Shown here piece after piece: positions 1 through 6,902 of a stretch of DNA of 9,883 bases (the first letter of the stretch is position 1; every line of letters starts with the position of its first letter). The stretch comes from Polynucleobacter sp. UBA962 (GTDB lineage Bacteria > Pseudomonadota > Gammaproteobacteria > Burkholderiales > Burkholderiaceae). Position numbers and translations under genes: made by a program. The notes beneath the pieces are model-generated. The model did no database searches. It was not told the origin of the DNA and was given only the letters and a program-made list of their open reading frames with translations. The DNA lies in contig DBCI01000066.1 of NCBI GenBank assembly GCA_002292975.1, positions 1 to 9,883 of the forward strand, in the 5' to 3' direction.

Positions 1-314
1 CCCGTTCCCATCTCAGCAATTTTGCCCTGATGCAGAGCCAATGCCCCCATGATCTGAACATCAAAGTGCCGCATTTTCATTACCCGTACACTTGCTTCAC
101 GAACTACCGCAAATGCTTCAGGGGCTAAATCATCAAGTGACTCACCGCCAGCAACTCGTTCCTTGAATTCAGCCGTTTTAGCTTTTAAAGCCTCGTCATC
201 GAGAGCCTGCAGGTCTGACTCTAAGGAATTTACCTTAGAAACAACCTTGCGGTATTGTTTAAGGAGGCGATCGTTGCTACTACCGACCAATGTTTTAATA
301 AGACCAAGTACCAT
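1..314 (-). CDS. secA: Protein translocase ATPase SecA, N-terminal fragment (runs off the window)
   Basis: SecA is the cytoplasmic motor ATPase that pushes preproteins through the SecYEG channel. Only the first 104 codons plus two bases are present; the rest lies beyond position 1. The start ATG at 314-312 gives a protein opening [16 protein letters not shown], which lines up residue for residue with E. coli MLIKLLTKVFGSRNDR. The family landmarks follow: KTAEF near residues 46-50, [11 protein letters not shown] near 65-75, and the nucleotide-binding Q motif MRHFDVQ at 81-87 with Gln87 as in E. coli. The fragment ends inside the Walker A region as AEMGTG. E. coli and B. subtilis have a basic residue (Arg or Lys) where this protein has Gly103. 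No good Shine-Dalgarno sits close to the start. secA is divergent from the dciA-like gene, with a 54-bp gap. The identification is secure from the motifs; the unseen part cannot be judged. Confidence 0.97.
   Translation of the reverse strand, partial: MVLGLIKTLVGSSNDRLLKQYRKVVSKVNSLESDLQALDDEALKAKTAEFKERVAGGESLDDLAPEAFAVVREASVRVMKMRHFDVQIMGALALHQGKIAEMGT
291..299 (+). promoter_or_regulatory. Candidate extended -10 element for the dciA-like gene
   Basis: The sequence TGTTTTAAT matches the extended -10 form TGn plus a hexamer agreeing with TATAAT at 5 of 6 positions. It sits inside the secA coding region, antisense to it. It would start transcription near position 306, about 60 nt before the dciA-like ATG. 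No recognisable -35 box lies at 16-18 bp, although extended -10 promoters can work without one. This is a match by eye only. Confidence 0.28.
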
Positions 315-368
315 AGGAATATGAAAAAATTTTAGCCTCTGAGTTTATCACCCGCCAGCCCCTATTTG
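315..368. promoter_or_regulatory. Divergent secA / dciA intergenic spacer with candidate promoter elements
   Basis: This 54-bp spacer must feed secA leftward and may help drive the dciA-like gene rightward. On the minus strand it holds an extended -10-like TGATAAACT (350-342) and a TAAAAT (334-329). Neither has a convincing -35 at 16-18 bp. On the plus strand the best element, TGTTTTAAT, lies just outside the spacer, inside secA at 291-299. No Shine-Dalgarno complementary to the 16S tail is visible ahead of either start codon. These are weak visual matches only. Confidence 0.3.
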
Positions 369-848
369 ATGAATAAGCCCTTACTGAATTCAGCCCGCCC
401 TTGGCTAGACTGCCTCCATCAGGAGCAAGGACTCCAAAAGTTGATGGAACAAGCGAAAACGCATGAAAATCGGACTGAGCAGGTACAAAAGGCTCTAAAA
501 AAGCTTGGATTTGGGCAATTAGCTCCTCAAATCATGGTGGCATGGAAGTCAGGCAATCCAAAAGAGCTGTTTTTACTCGTTTCAAGCCCTACCCTAGGTG
601 CCCGTTTACACCAAATCTTACCCAGTCTCATCGAAACCCTAAGCCAAGATAAATGGGTTCTTAGCACTATTAAAGTCAAGGTTCGACCTCGACCATCTTC
701 ACCCCAAGCCGAGCTCGAAAAAGAGCCTCCGCCTTTTAGTGGTGCCGCAACTCTTGCCTGGCAATCACTTTATGATCGTTTATCACCCAACTCAACGATT
801 CGCGAAGCAGTTACACAACTACTCAACGGTCGCAAAACTAAACGGTAG
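369..848 (+). CDS. dciA: DUF721/DciA-family protein, probable replicative helicase loader
   Basis: The family member DciA is the ancestral bacterial factor that helps load the DnaB replicative helicase; most bacteria use it in place of phage-derived DnaC or DnaI. This 159-residue protein shows the expected pattern. There is an N-terminal helical stretch (about 1-50), then the compact DUF721 core with [16 protein letters not shown] (68-82), LPSLIETL (84-91) and the closing strand TIKVKVRP (100-107). A Pro/Glu-rich linker (108-124) and a C-terminal helix ending in a basic tail (RKTKR) follow. The ATG at 369 is preferred over the adjacent in-frame TTG at 366. No clear Shine-Dalgarno precedes it, so translation may be weak or the start unusual. 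It is the only plus-strand gene here: divergent from secA, and overlapping lpxC tail to tail by 11 nt (838-848). Family membership rests on motif resemblance. Helicase loading is inferred from the family. Confidence 0.8.
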   Translation: MNKPLLNSARPWLDCLHQEQGLQKLMEQAKTHENRTEQVQKALKKLGFGQLAPQIMVAWKSGNPKELFLLVSSPTLGARLHQILPSLIETLSQDKWVLSTIKVKVRPRPSSPQAELEKEPPPFSGAATLAWQSLYDRLSPNSTIREAVTQLLNGRKTKR

Positions 849-1752
849 CTCGATCAGGGGTTTCTAAATAGGCGGCCGGTGCTTTGCGATCACTAAAGGT
901 CTCGATCGAATATGCACTGTCATCATCCAGGAGTTTGCGTAAAAGGCTGTTGTTCAACGCATGTCCTGATTTTTCAGCTGTATAGGCCCCAACAATGGGA
1001 TACCCCGCTAGATAAAGATCGCCAACAGCATCTAATATCTTGTGGCGCACAAACTCATCGTCATAGCGTAATTCTTCATTATTTAAAATACGATGCTCGT
1101 CAAGCACAATCGCATTATCCAGGCTGCCACCTCGAGCCAAGCCGATTTCTCGCAATGCCTCTACTTCATGTGCAAAACCAAAGGTGCGTGCACGGCCAAT
1201 CTCACTTCGATATGCATGTTCTGCAAAGTCGACCATAAAGTGCTGACCTGTTTTATCTACCGCAGGGTGCTTAAAATCAATCGTGAAATCGAGCTTAAAG
1301 CCAAAAAAAGGCTCTAACCGAGCTAATTTATTACCATCGCGTACTTCCACCGTTTTCTGAATCACCATAAACTTTCGGGGCGCGTCTTGTTCGACGATTC
1401 CGGCAGACTCGATCAAAAACAGGAATGAAGCAGCGCTTCCATCCATAATTGGCACTTCCTCAGCATCGACCTCAATCAGTAGATTATCCAGGCCTAGGCC
1501 AGAACATGCTGATAACAAATGTTCAACAGTGGAAACTTTTACCCCATCCTTCTGAATTACGGAGGCAAGACGGGTATCACACACCGATAAAGCGTGTGCA
1601 GGAATATGCACCGCCTCTGGTAAATCAACGCGTACAAACTGAATTCCAAAATTAACGGGTGCGGGTTTAATCGACAGGGTTGATTTACGACCAGAGTGCA
1701 AGCCAATACCAACCGTCTTAATTGGCTCCGCCAAGGTTTTTTGCTTGAGCAT
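838..1752 (-). CDS. lpxC: UDP-3-O-acyl-N-acetylglucosamine deacetylase
   Basis: LpxC is a cytoplasmic zinc hydrolase. It removes the acetyl group from UDP-3-O-acyl-GlcNAc, the committed step of lipid A synthesis. The 304-residue length matches E. coli LpxC (305), and the two align end to end. Visible landmarks are the N-terminal GIGLHSG (15-21), VEHLLSA (76-82) with the general base Glu77 and zinc ligand His78, the conserved PIMDGSAA (101-108), and SRARTFGF-like GRARTFGF (186-193). [14 protein letters not shown] (233-246) carries the other zinc ligands His237 and Asp241, and KSGHALNN (261-268) carries catalytic His264. All catalytic residues are intact. It lies 23 bp downstream of the peroxiredoxin gene and probably shares its transcript. 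Ahead of the ATG there is only a poor Shine-Dalgarno (AGAG, 10 nt away). Its 3' end overlaps the convergent dciA-like gene. In E. coli lpxC also follows ftsZ, so linkage to division genes is conserved. Confidence 0.98.
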   Translation of the reverse strand: MLKQKTLAEPIKTVGIGLHSGRKSTLSIKPAPVNFGIQFVRVDLPEAVHIPAHALSVCDTRLASVIQKDGVKVSTVEHLLSACSGLGLDNLLIEVDAEEVPIMDGSAASFLFLIESAGIVEQDAPRKFMVIQKTVEVRDGNKLARLEPFFGFKLDFTIDFKHPAVDKTGQHFMVDFAEHAYRSEIGRARTFGFAHEVEALREIGLARGGSLDNAIVLDEHRILNNEELRYDDEFVRHKILDAVGDLYLAGYPIVGAYTAEKSGHALNNSLLRKLLDDDSAYSIETFSDRKAPAAYLETPDRATV

Positions 1753-1775
1753 ATTGGCTTGACTCTATATCGTTT

Positions 1776-2276
1776 TTAGAGATGTTTCAAGGTGCTTGCC
1801 GCATCACTCACTTCAAATTTTCCTGGTCCCTCAAGCGCAAGATGCTTAACAAGACCGTTGTCCACAATCATTGCAAAGCGCTGTGACCGTACACCAAGGC
1901 CACGTGCAGTTAAATCAAACTCCATGCCTAATTTTTTAGTGAACTCTGCACTACCATCACCAAACATGCGTACTTTTTTTCCAACTTTTAAATCCCGTCC
2001 CCAGGCACCCATCACAAATGGGTCGTTTACAGAGATGCACCAAATCTCATCAACTCCCTTAGCCTTTATGGCATCAAAATGCTCTACAAAACCAGGAACA
2101 TGCTTTGCTGAACACGTTGGGGTGAAAGCACCCGGCAAAGCAAAAATAACAATCTTTTTGCCAGTAGTTAATTGATCAACTTCAAACGAATTGGGTCCCA
2201 AAGAACAGCCATCGCGCTCTTCATCAAAAAACTCATAGAGGGTGGCATTGGGTAATTTTTGTCCGACTGCAATCAT
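1776..2276 (-). CDS. Peroxiredoxin of the Prx5 (AhpC/TSA redoxin) type
   Basis: This is a thiol peroxidase that reduces hydrogen peroxide and alkyl hydroperoxides in the cytoplasm. The 166-residue protein is a single thioredoxin-fold domain without a signal peptide. The active-site motif PGAFTPTCS (48-56) places the peroxidatic cysteine at Cys55 with Thr52 nearby. RSQRFAMIVDNG (130-141) supplies the conserved active-site Arg130. The stretch EIWCISVNDPFVMGAW (77-92) is a Prx5 hallmark. Two other cysteines, Cys24 and Cys80, are present; whether either acts as a resolving cysteine cannot be told from sequence, and glutathione or glutaredoxin recycling is possible. The start is supported by GGAGA (2285-2281) just upstream of the ATG. 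The gene sits between ftsZ and lpxC, where E. coli has no such gene. My recollection is that several Burkholderiaceae carry it here. It could have its own promoter in the 113-bp gap after ftsZ. Confidence 0.93.
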   Translation of the reverse strand: MIAVGQKLPNATLYEFFDEERDGCSLGPNSFEVDQLTTGKKIVIFALPGAFTPTCSAKHVPGFVEHFDAIKAKGVDEIWCISVNDPFVMGAWGRDLKVGKKVRMFGDGSAEFTKKLGMEFDLTARGLGVRSQRFAMIVDNGLVKHLALEGPGKFEVSDAASTLKHL

Positions 2277-2307
2277 GTGATCTCCATATCAATAGGGGGT
2301 TTTGGGA

Positions 2308-2357
2308 TGCCAATACAGGCGCTGGATTCGTCGTCCGGAGGGGCGACTCTATTGGCA
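2308..2357 (-). other. Nested inverted repeat / stem-loop between ftsZ and the peroxiredoxin gene
   Basis: In the 113-bp spacer, an outer 8-bp inverted repeat (TGCCAATA at 2308-2315 with TATTGGCA at 2350-2357) encloses an inner hairpin. The inner stem pairs GTCGTCC (2330-2336) with GGGCGAC (2341-2347), one pair being G-T, around a four-base loop. The two stems are joined by a lopsided internal loop of 14 nt against 2 nt. No T-run follows on the minus strand, so it does not look like a classical intrinsic terminator. It could be an RNA processing or mRNA-stabilising structure, or a protein-binding site. The pairing is seen directly; function is unknown. Confidence 0.55.
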
Positions 2358-2372
2358 ATCCTCGAACCCACT

Positions 2373-2378
2373 ATTGTA
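2373..2378 (-). promoter_or_regulatory. Candidate -10 box upstream of the peroxiredoxin gene
   Basis: TACAAT on the minus strand differs from the consensus TATAAT at one position. It lies just past the ftsZ stop and about 97 nt before the peroxiredoxin ATG. No convincing -35 is found at 16-18 bp; the nearest TTGACA-like hexamer (CTGACT, 2397-2392) leaves only 13 bp. If active, it would give the peroxiredoxin and lpxC genes a transcript separate from ftsZ, with the nested stem-loop in its leader. Confidence 0.25.
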
Positions 2379-2389
2379 TGGTTAATTCA

Positions 2390-3691
2390 TTAGTCAGCCT
2401 GCTTCCTTAAAAAGGCAGGTATTTCGTAGTAATCCGCCCCCTTTTCCAGCATAGCCTTGGCTTGTGGCGAGCTGTCAGCACCCAAGCTTGGAGGTACGGC
2501 ATCCCGCGAGTTTCTAAATACCTTTGGCACGTCAAACTTGCCGTAATCAACTGCTGAGTTTATTGGTGCGGGCTGCCCAGCCATCTCGGCAGTTGGTGTG
2601 CTTACACTCAAGTGGCTCATAGCAGCAGCTGGACTCATTGGTGCAAAATTACCCAAAGTGGTCATTGTGGGGCTTGCATCATGGGTACCAGTTGCTTGGC
2701 GCCAAATTAACTGGGGCTGATCTTTCTGCCCTACTTGAGAACCATTTAATCCTGTTGCAACTACAGTAACGCGAAGAGCATCGCCTAAGCTATCGTCATA
2801 CACGGTCCCAAAAATTACGGTTGCATCTTCAGCAGCATATCCCCGAATCGCAGCCATCACCTCCCGGGTTTCGGATAACTTCAAAGAACGACTAGCTGTG
2901 ATGTTTACCAATACTCCGCGCGCACCCGAAAGATCAACCCCCTCTAATAGCGGCGATGCAACCGCAGCCTCAGCAGCTAAACGTGCACGATCCATCCCCG
3001 ATACCGTTGCAGTTCCCATCATGGCCTTACCCTGCTCGCTCATCACTGTCTTTACGTCCTCAAAGTCGACGTTGATTAAGCCTTGTTCATTAATGATTTC
3101 AGCAATACCAGATACGGCATTATGTAAGACGTCATCTGCACACGCAAATGCTTTATCAAACTCAGCGTCTTCTCCCATCACCTCAAATAGTTTTTCATTA
3201 AGCACTACGATCAGTGAGTCCACATGTTTTTCAAGCTCGTGCGAACCAAGCTCAGCTACTTTCAAGCGCTTGGCTCCCTCAAAATCAAATGGTTTACTAA
3301 TCACACCAACGGTCAGGATGCCCATCTCTTTAGCAACTTGAGCAACGACAGGGGCCGCACCTGTGCCAGTACCACCACCCATACCTGCGGTAATGAAAAC
3401 CATGTGGGCACCTTGTAATACATCCGCAATGCGAGCGCGGGCTTGTTCGGCAGCAGCTGCACCAACCTCAGGCTTAGCCCCAGCACCCAATCCAGTTTCG
3501 CCAAGTTGGAGATTTATATTTGCTTGTGAGCGCTGTAATGCTCCCGCATCGGTGTTCATGCAAATGAAATCAACCCCATGAACGCTACGACGAATCATAT
3601 GCTGGACAGCATTACCGCCAGCCCCTCCGACCCCGACCACTTTAATAATGGTCTTGCCGGCTATTTCTTGTTCTACCATTTCAAACTCCAT
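2390..3691 (-). CDS. ftsZ: Cell division GTPase FtsZ
   Basis: FtsZ is the bacterial tubulin homologue. It polymerises into the Z-ring at midcell and recruits the divisome. The 433-residue protein carries the GTP-binding N-terminal domain with [11 protein letters not shown] (19-29), the tubulin signature GGGTGTG (105-111), and the synergy loop NVDFED (207-212) whose acidic residues complete the GTPase site of the neighbouring subunit. The C-terminal domain ends near 318. A variable linker rich in Pro, Ser and Ala follows (about 319-415), then the conserved C-terminal peptide [13 protein letters not shown] (421-433) that binds FtsA, ZipA and other partners. The start at 3691 is favoured by a strong AAGGAGG Shine-Dalgarno and by the MEFEM opening typical of betaproteobacteria. 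A second in-frame ATG (codon 5, at 3679) has its own GGAG six bases upstream. ftsZ follows ftsA after 63 bp, the first real gap in the otherwise overlapping cluster. Confidence 0.99.
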   Translation of the reverse strand: MEFEMVEQEIAGKTIIKVVGVGGAGGNAVQHMIRRSVHGVDFICMNTDAGALQRSQANINLQLGETGLGAGAKPEVGAAAAEQARARIADVLQGAHMVFITAGMGGGTGTGAAPVVAQVAKEMGILTVGVISKPFDFEGAKRLKVAELGSHELEKHVDSLIVVLNEKLFEVMGEDAEFDKAFACADDVLHNAVSGIAEIINEQGLINVDFEDVKTVMSEQGKAMMGTATVSGMDRARLAAEAAVASPLLEGVDLSGARGVLVNITASRSLKLSETREVMAAIRGYAAEDATVIFGTVYDDSLGDALRVTVVATGLNGSQVGQKDQPQLIWRQATGTHDASPTMTTLGNFAPMSPAAAMSHLSVSTPTAEMAGQPAPINSAVDYGKFDVPKVFRNSRDAVPPSLGADSSPQAKAMLEKGADYYEIPAFLRKQAD

Positions 3692-3696
3692 AACAC

Positions 3697-3703
3697 CCTC
3701 CTT
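3697..3703 (-). promoter_or_regulatory. Strong ftsZ ribosome binding site
   Basis: On the minus strand AAGGAGG lies five bases upstream of the ftsZ ATG. It is the closest match to the anti-Shine-Dalgarno seen in this window, where most other genes have only four- to five-base matches. This fits the need for far more FtsZ than FtsQ or FtsA from a shared transcript. Confidence 0.85.
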
Positions 3704-3710
3704 ATATAAA

Positions 3711-3735
3711 TCGGTTCTCCACCATGGATAACCGA
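3711..3735 (-). other. Imperfect hairpin just upstream of the ftsZ ribosome binding site
   Basis: The ftsA-ftsZ spacer contains an inverted repeat. An outer 6-bp stem (TCGGTT at 3711-3716 with AACCGA at 3730-3735) is followed by one mismatch, then a 4-bp inner stem (TCCA at 3718-3721 with TGGA at 3725-3728) and a 3-nt loop. It ends seven bases before the AAGGAGG. There is no T-run after it on the minus strand, so termination is unlikely. It could influence ribosome access, mRNA stability or RNase cleavage between ftsA and ftsZ. Confidence 0.5.
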
Positions 3736-3754
3736 CTGACGACGACGAAAAAAA

Positions 3755-4984
3755 CTAAAAATTTCCTGTAAACCACTCTTTCATGCGGGATACAACTCCC
3801 TGAAAACTGCCACTCTGAAGTGAACGGCGCCCGCGCATTAACTGCGCTTGACCTTCCATCAATAATCCCAGGCCAGTTGAGTAACGCGGGCTGCGTAATA
3901 CTTCATGAAGGTGACCTCGATACTCTGGGCTACCGATACGTGCGGGTTTCAAAAACACGTGCTCTGCAAGCTCCTCCATACCAGGCATCATGGCTGTACC
4001 TCCGGTTAAAACAATCCCAGAGGAGACCATGTCCTCGTAACCAGACTCACGCACAATATTTCTGACTAATGTGAAGAGTTCCTCAACGCGTGGCTCAATC
4101 ACTGCAGCTAGGGCTTGTTTAGACATTGGACGCGGCTCGCGGTCTCCAACGCCTGGAACATCAATCATGGCAGTTGCATCCGCCAACTCTTGCCGAGCTA
4201 CTCCATGATGAATCTTCAGATCTTCCGCCTCAATGGTTGGCGTTCGTAAAGCCATTGCAATATCGTTGGTAATTTGATCACCCGCGATCGGAATGACAGC
4301 TGTATGTCGAATCGATCCTTGGCTATAAATTGCAATATCTGTAGTTCCGCCACCAATATCAATTAGTACAACACCAAGCTCTTTTTCATCCTCGGTCAGC
4401 ACCGCTAAACTAGATGCTAAGGGTTGCAAAATAAGATCGTTGACCTCTAAACCACAACGTCTTACACACTTCACAATATTTTGTGCTGCACTGACAGCCC
4501 CAGTGACAATGTGTACTTTTACCTCCAAACGTAAGCCGCTCATACCAATTGGCTCACGCACATCTTCTTGGCCGTCAATAATGAACTCCTGAATCAGGAT
4601 ATGCAGTATTTGTTGATCAGTCGGTATGTTGATCGCCTTGGCTGTTTCTAAAACACGCTCTACGTCACCCGCACCCACTTCCTTGTCACGAATTGCAACC
4701 ATACCGCTCGAATTAAAACTCACGATATGATTTCCTGCTATACCCGTAAAGACCTGAATAATGCGGCGATCCGACATTAATTCTGCCTCTTCCAATGCCT
4801 TCTGAATCGACTGAACCGTTGCCTCAATATTGACAACTACGCCCTTCTTCAAACCCTTGGATGAGGTTTGACCTAAACCCAAAACATTAAATTGACCTTC
4901 TGGGCTTAACTCAGCAACTAGGGCCACTACCTTGGATGTACCAATGTCTAAACCAACCAATAAATCACGGTTGTCTTTGCTCAT
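3755..4984 (-). CDS. ftsA: Cell division protein FtsA, actin-like membrane anchor of the Z-ring
   Basis: FtsA is an actin-family ATPase that polymerises on the inner face of the membrane, tethers FtsZ and recruits later divisome proteins. The 409-residue protein shows the phosphate-1 motif GLDIGTSKV (11-19), the FtsA-specific 1C subdomain (about 84-165), the phosphate-2 motif DIGGGTTDIAIY (209-220), and the adenosine motif VLTGGTAMMPG (325-335). It ends in a short amphipathic helix, VVSRMKEWFTGNF (397-409), with Trp and Phe on one face and basic residues on the other, the expected membrane-targeting sequence. The length is near the E. coli value of 420. The ATG at 4984 overlaps the ftsQ stop in an ATGA, so translation is probably coupled to ftsQ. 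A T7 run follows the stop codon but is not preceded by a GC-rich hairpin. Confidence 0.99.
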   Translation of the reverse strand: MSKDNRDLLVGLDIGTSKVVALVAELSPEGQFNVLGLGQTSSKGLKKGVVVNIEATVQSIQKALEEAELMSDRRIIQVFTGIAGNHIVSFNSSGMVAIRDKEVGAGDVERVLETAKAINIPTDQQILHILIQEFIIDGQEDVREPIGMSGLRLEVKVHIVTGAVSAAQNIVKCVRRCGLEVNDLILQPLASSLAVLTEDEKELGVVLIDIGGGTTDIAIYSQGSIRHTAVIPIAGDQITNDIAMALRTPTIEAEDLKIHHGVARQELADATAMIDVPGVGDREPRPMSKQALAAVIEPRVEELFTLVRNIVRESGYEDMVSSGIVLTGGTAMMPGMEELAEHVFLKPARIGSPEYRGHLHEVLRSPRYSTGLGLLMEGQAQLMRGRRSLQSGSFQGVVSRMKEWFTGNF

Positions 4985-5886
4985 TTCAATTCCTCACTGC
5001 GTTGATCATCGTGGTTCAAGAAAGCAACTAATTGCTCTGTACGCTTTTCTACCTTGATGCTGGGAGAAGTAGGTTTAATCGGTGCACCCACTACACGCAC
5101 AGCAAATCCATTGGGGTAGCGCAAATCAACCGCATCAACCCGACTCGGCCATTTTTGTTGCACCTCAGGCCAATACTGAATTAACTGCGCAACCCGTTGT
5201 TCTAAAACCCCTTTGGCTTGCTCTTCTTCGCGGCCAAACTCGATTCGTACGCCATTACTCAGTTTGATATGCCAGGCATATCGATCTGAGAGAACCAAGG
5301 TTTTTACTTCTGCATCCCAAGGTTTAAACCATGTGCTAGCCTTTTGGTATAAACGTAAGACCTCTTTACTTGAACCATCAGGGCCATTTACCTCGGCCAA
5401 AGAGGCGGTCTCATCCAGGTCGGTCAGCGATCCAGTAAAAACTTCGCCATGCACATTCATTAATTTTTGTTGCTCAAATTTTCCCCAAACTGCTAATGGT
5501 TTTTGCTCCTCAATACTGACCACCAATCCATTTGGCCAGGCACGTCGAACGCTAGCCTGTCTAACCCATGGCAGAGCTTCAAATGCTTCCTTGACGTCCT
5601 GAAGTCGAACGCTGAAGAAATTACCTTGCACCTTATCAAGCACTTGACTGCGAACTGTTGCTAGTTGTATGTGTTGCAAATGTCTTTCATCTGCAGACTC
5701 AATTTGCACATGGCGCAAGATAAAGACTGGTTGCTGACTAATCCATAACAAAGCAGCCGTTAGTACAATTAAGACGAAGAAGCGTATTAGCCAGCGACTG
5801 ATTTCAGCCATACGTTCTGGATAGTTCCAAATAGGTCCAGCTATTATTGCCAGCCAGTCTAAAAGTCGACTCATCGCCGTACTCAT
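4981..5886 (-). CDS. ftsQ: Cell division protein FtsQ
   Basis: FtsQ is a bitopic inner-membrane protein that links the cytoplasmic early divisome to FtsL/FtsB and the septal synthase. From the ATG at 5886 it is 301 residues: a cytoplasmic tail (1-31), one membrane segment (about 32-50, [16 protein letters not shown]), a periplasmic POTRA domain (about 55-127, ending [12 protein letters not shown]), and the beta domain closing with [12 protein letters not shown] (254-265). A short charged tail follows. An in-frame TTG at 5943 would add 19 residues but overlap ddl by 61 nt. The chosen ATG overlaps the ddl stop as ATGA and has AAGGGG seven bases upstream, so it is preferred. Its own stop overlaps the ftsA start in the same manner. 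Confidence 0.96.
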   Translation of the reverse strand: MSTAMSRLLDWLAIIAGPIWNYPERMAEISRWLIRFFVLIVLTAALLWISQQPVFILRHVQIESADERHLQHIQLATVRSQVLDKVQGNFFSVRLQDVKEAFEALPWVRQASVRRAWPNGLVVSIEEQKPLAVWGKFEQQKLMNVHGEVFTGSLTDLDETASLAEVNGPDGSSKEVLRLYQKASTWFKPWDAEVKTLVLSDRYAWHIKLSNGVRIEFGREEEQAKGVLEQRVAQLIQYWPEVQQKWPSRVDAVDLRYPNGFAVRVVGAPIKPTSPSIKVEKRTEQLVAFLNHDDQRSEELK

Positions 5887-6902
5887 GCATTCACCCCTTT
5901 GCTCTTTTTGGGCTCGCTTTTTAGGGTCTGGCACAAAATCCAAAGAACTAGATCTGCATATGAAACCCCTGCTGCTTTGGCAGACATTGGCACGAGAGAA
6001 TGCGATGTCATGCCAGGCGATGTATTCATTTCGATCAGATATGGCTCATATTGATTTTCTTCGTCGAGCATCACATCTGCACGTCCCCAGGTGCGACAAC
6101 CTAAAGTACGGTATGCAGCTAAGGCTAATTCTTGAACCCGTTCTTCAATCTTGGGATCTAAATCCGTTGGACATAAATATTTTGTTTCGTCGGAGAAATA
6201 CTTATGATGAAAGTCATAGCCTGCTAGAGGCGGCACAATCCGAATAACTGGTAAGGCTAATGCACTATCGCCCTCACCTACAATTGGGCAAGTTAGTTCA
6301 GGCCCCACTATGCATTGCTCCGCAAGCACTTGTCTATCGAGATGATCTGCTAAGGCATACGCTTTCGGCAAATCTTCCAGACATGTCACTTTACTCAACC
6401 CTAAGGAAGAGCCCTCACGAGCTGGCTTCACAATGATTGGTAAACCGAGTTTTTTAATAACAGCAGACCAATCACTTTGCTCTGTTAGTAAATCAAAACG
6501 AGGGGTTTGTAATTGATTCGCAATCCATATCCTCTTAGTGGCAACTTTATCGATTGCAAGTGCAGATGCCAATACACTGCTACCGGTATAAGGAATGTCA
6601 CATAGCTCTAAGAGGCCCTGTATCGTGCCGTCTTCACCATAACGGCCATGCAACGTAATGAATACTCGATCGAAATTTTCGGTTGCAATTTCTGCAGGAC
6701 GGCGGATAGCTGGATCAAATGAATGCGCATCGACCCCCTTTTCTAACAAAGCGTTTAAGACTCCATCGCCCGATAGCAATGATATTTCTCGCTCTGCAGA
6801 ACGACCCCCCATGAGAACTCCAACGCGTCCTAATTGTTTAGGATTGATGGCGGCCAAATCCTTGGCAACTTGTTCCCCCCAATGGGATTGGAGCTTAGCC
6901 AT
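5883..6902 (-). CDS. ddl: D-alanine--D-alanine ligase
   Basis: Ddl is a cytoplasmic ATP-grasp ligase that joins two D-alanines for the end of the peptidoglycan stem peptide. In the 339-residue protein the first domain carries [16 protein letters not shown] (27-42) with the substrate-binding Glu near 37, and the family motif [16 protein letters not shown] (85-100). The ATP-grasp fold shows [18 protein letters not shown] (155-172), the flexible loop [12 protein letters not shown] (229-240), GRADVMLD (273-280), and the metal and D-Ala site [15 protein letters not shown] (291-305). All expected catalytic residues are there. Compared with E. coli DdlB (306 residues) there is a roughly 25-residue N-terminal extension before the first strand. 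The ATG at 6902, with GGAG seven bases upstream (6913-6910), supports it as genuine. The start overlaps the murC stop by 8 nt and the stop overlaps ftsQ by 4 nt. This is the DdlB position in the dcw cluster. Confidence 0.98.
   Translation of the reverse strand: MAKLQSHWGEQVAKDLAAINPKQLGRVGVLMGGRSAEREISLLSGDGVLNALLEKGVDAHSFDPAIRRPAEIATENFDRVFITLHGRYGEDGTIQGLLELCDIPYTGSSVLASALAIDKVATKRIWIANQLQTPRFDLLTEQSDWSAVIKKLGLPIIVKPAREGSSLGLSKVTCLEDLPKAYALADHLDRQVLAEQCIVGPELTCPIVGEGDSALALPVIRIVPPLAGYDFHHKYFSDETKYLCPTDLDPKIEERVQELALAAYRTLGCRTWGRADVMLDEENQYEPYLIEMNTSPGMTSHSLVPMSAKAAGVSYADLVLWILCQTLKSEPKKSKGVNA
5894..5899 (-). promoter_or_regulatory. ftsQ ribosome binding site that decides the start
   Basis: AAGGGG on the minus strand lies seven bases upstream of the ATG at 5886 and inside the last codons of ddl. 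Its position supports this start over the upstream in-frame TTG at 5943 and suits translational coupling to ddl. Confidence 0.7.

Noticed and set aside
366..368. TTG directly before the dciA ATG as the start codon
   Set aside because: It adds a single residue and has no better ribosome binding site than the ATG at 369.
775..799. Inverted repeat ATCGTT/AACGAT near the lpxC-dciA convergence as a bidirectional terminator
   Set aside because: Short AT-rich 6-bp stems with a 13-nt loop inside the dciA coding sequence and no T-run; likely chance.
2898..3341. Plus-strand open frame of 147 codons opposite ftsZ
   Set aside because: Low-complexity Ser/Thr/Ala-rich translation with no recognisable domain; it is an antisense shadow of a highly conserved gene. 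The same applies to other plus-strand frames opposite lpxC, ftsQ, ddl, murC and murG.
3725..3733. DnaA-box-like TTATCCATG in the ftsA-ftsZ spacer
   Set aside because: Only seven of nine positions agree with TTATCCACA and there is a single copy; better explained as part of the hairpin.
3748..3754. T7 run on the minus strand after the ftsA stop as an intrinsic terminator
   Set aside because: No GC-rich hairpin precedes it; the hairpin at 3711-3735 lies downstream of the T-run, the wrong order for a terminator.
5213..5602. Plus-strand open frame of 129 codons opposite ftsQ
   Set aside because: No domain or ribosome binding evidence, and ftsQ on the other strand is well supported.
5887..5943. 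In-frame TTG extension of ftsQ adding 19 residues
   Set aside because: It would overlap ddl by 61 nt, the added residues are not typical of FtsQ, and the ATG at 5886 has a good ribosome binding site and an ATGA junction.
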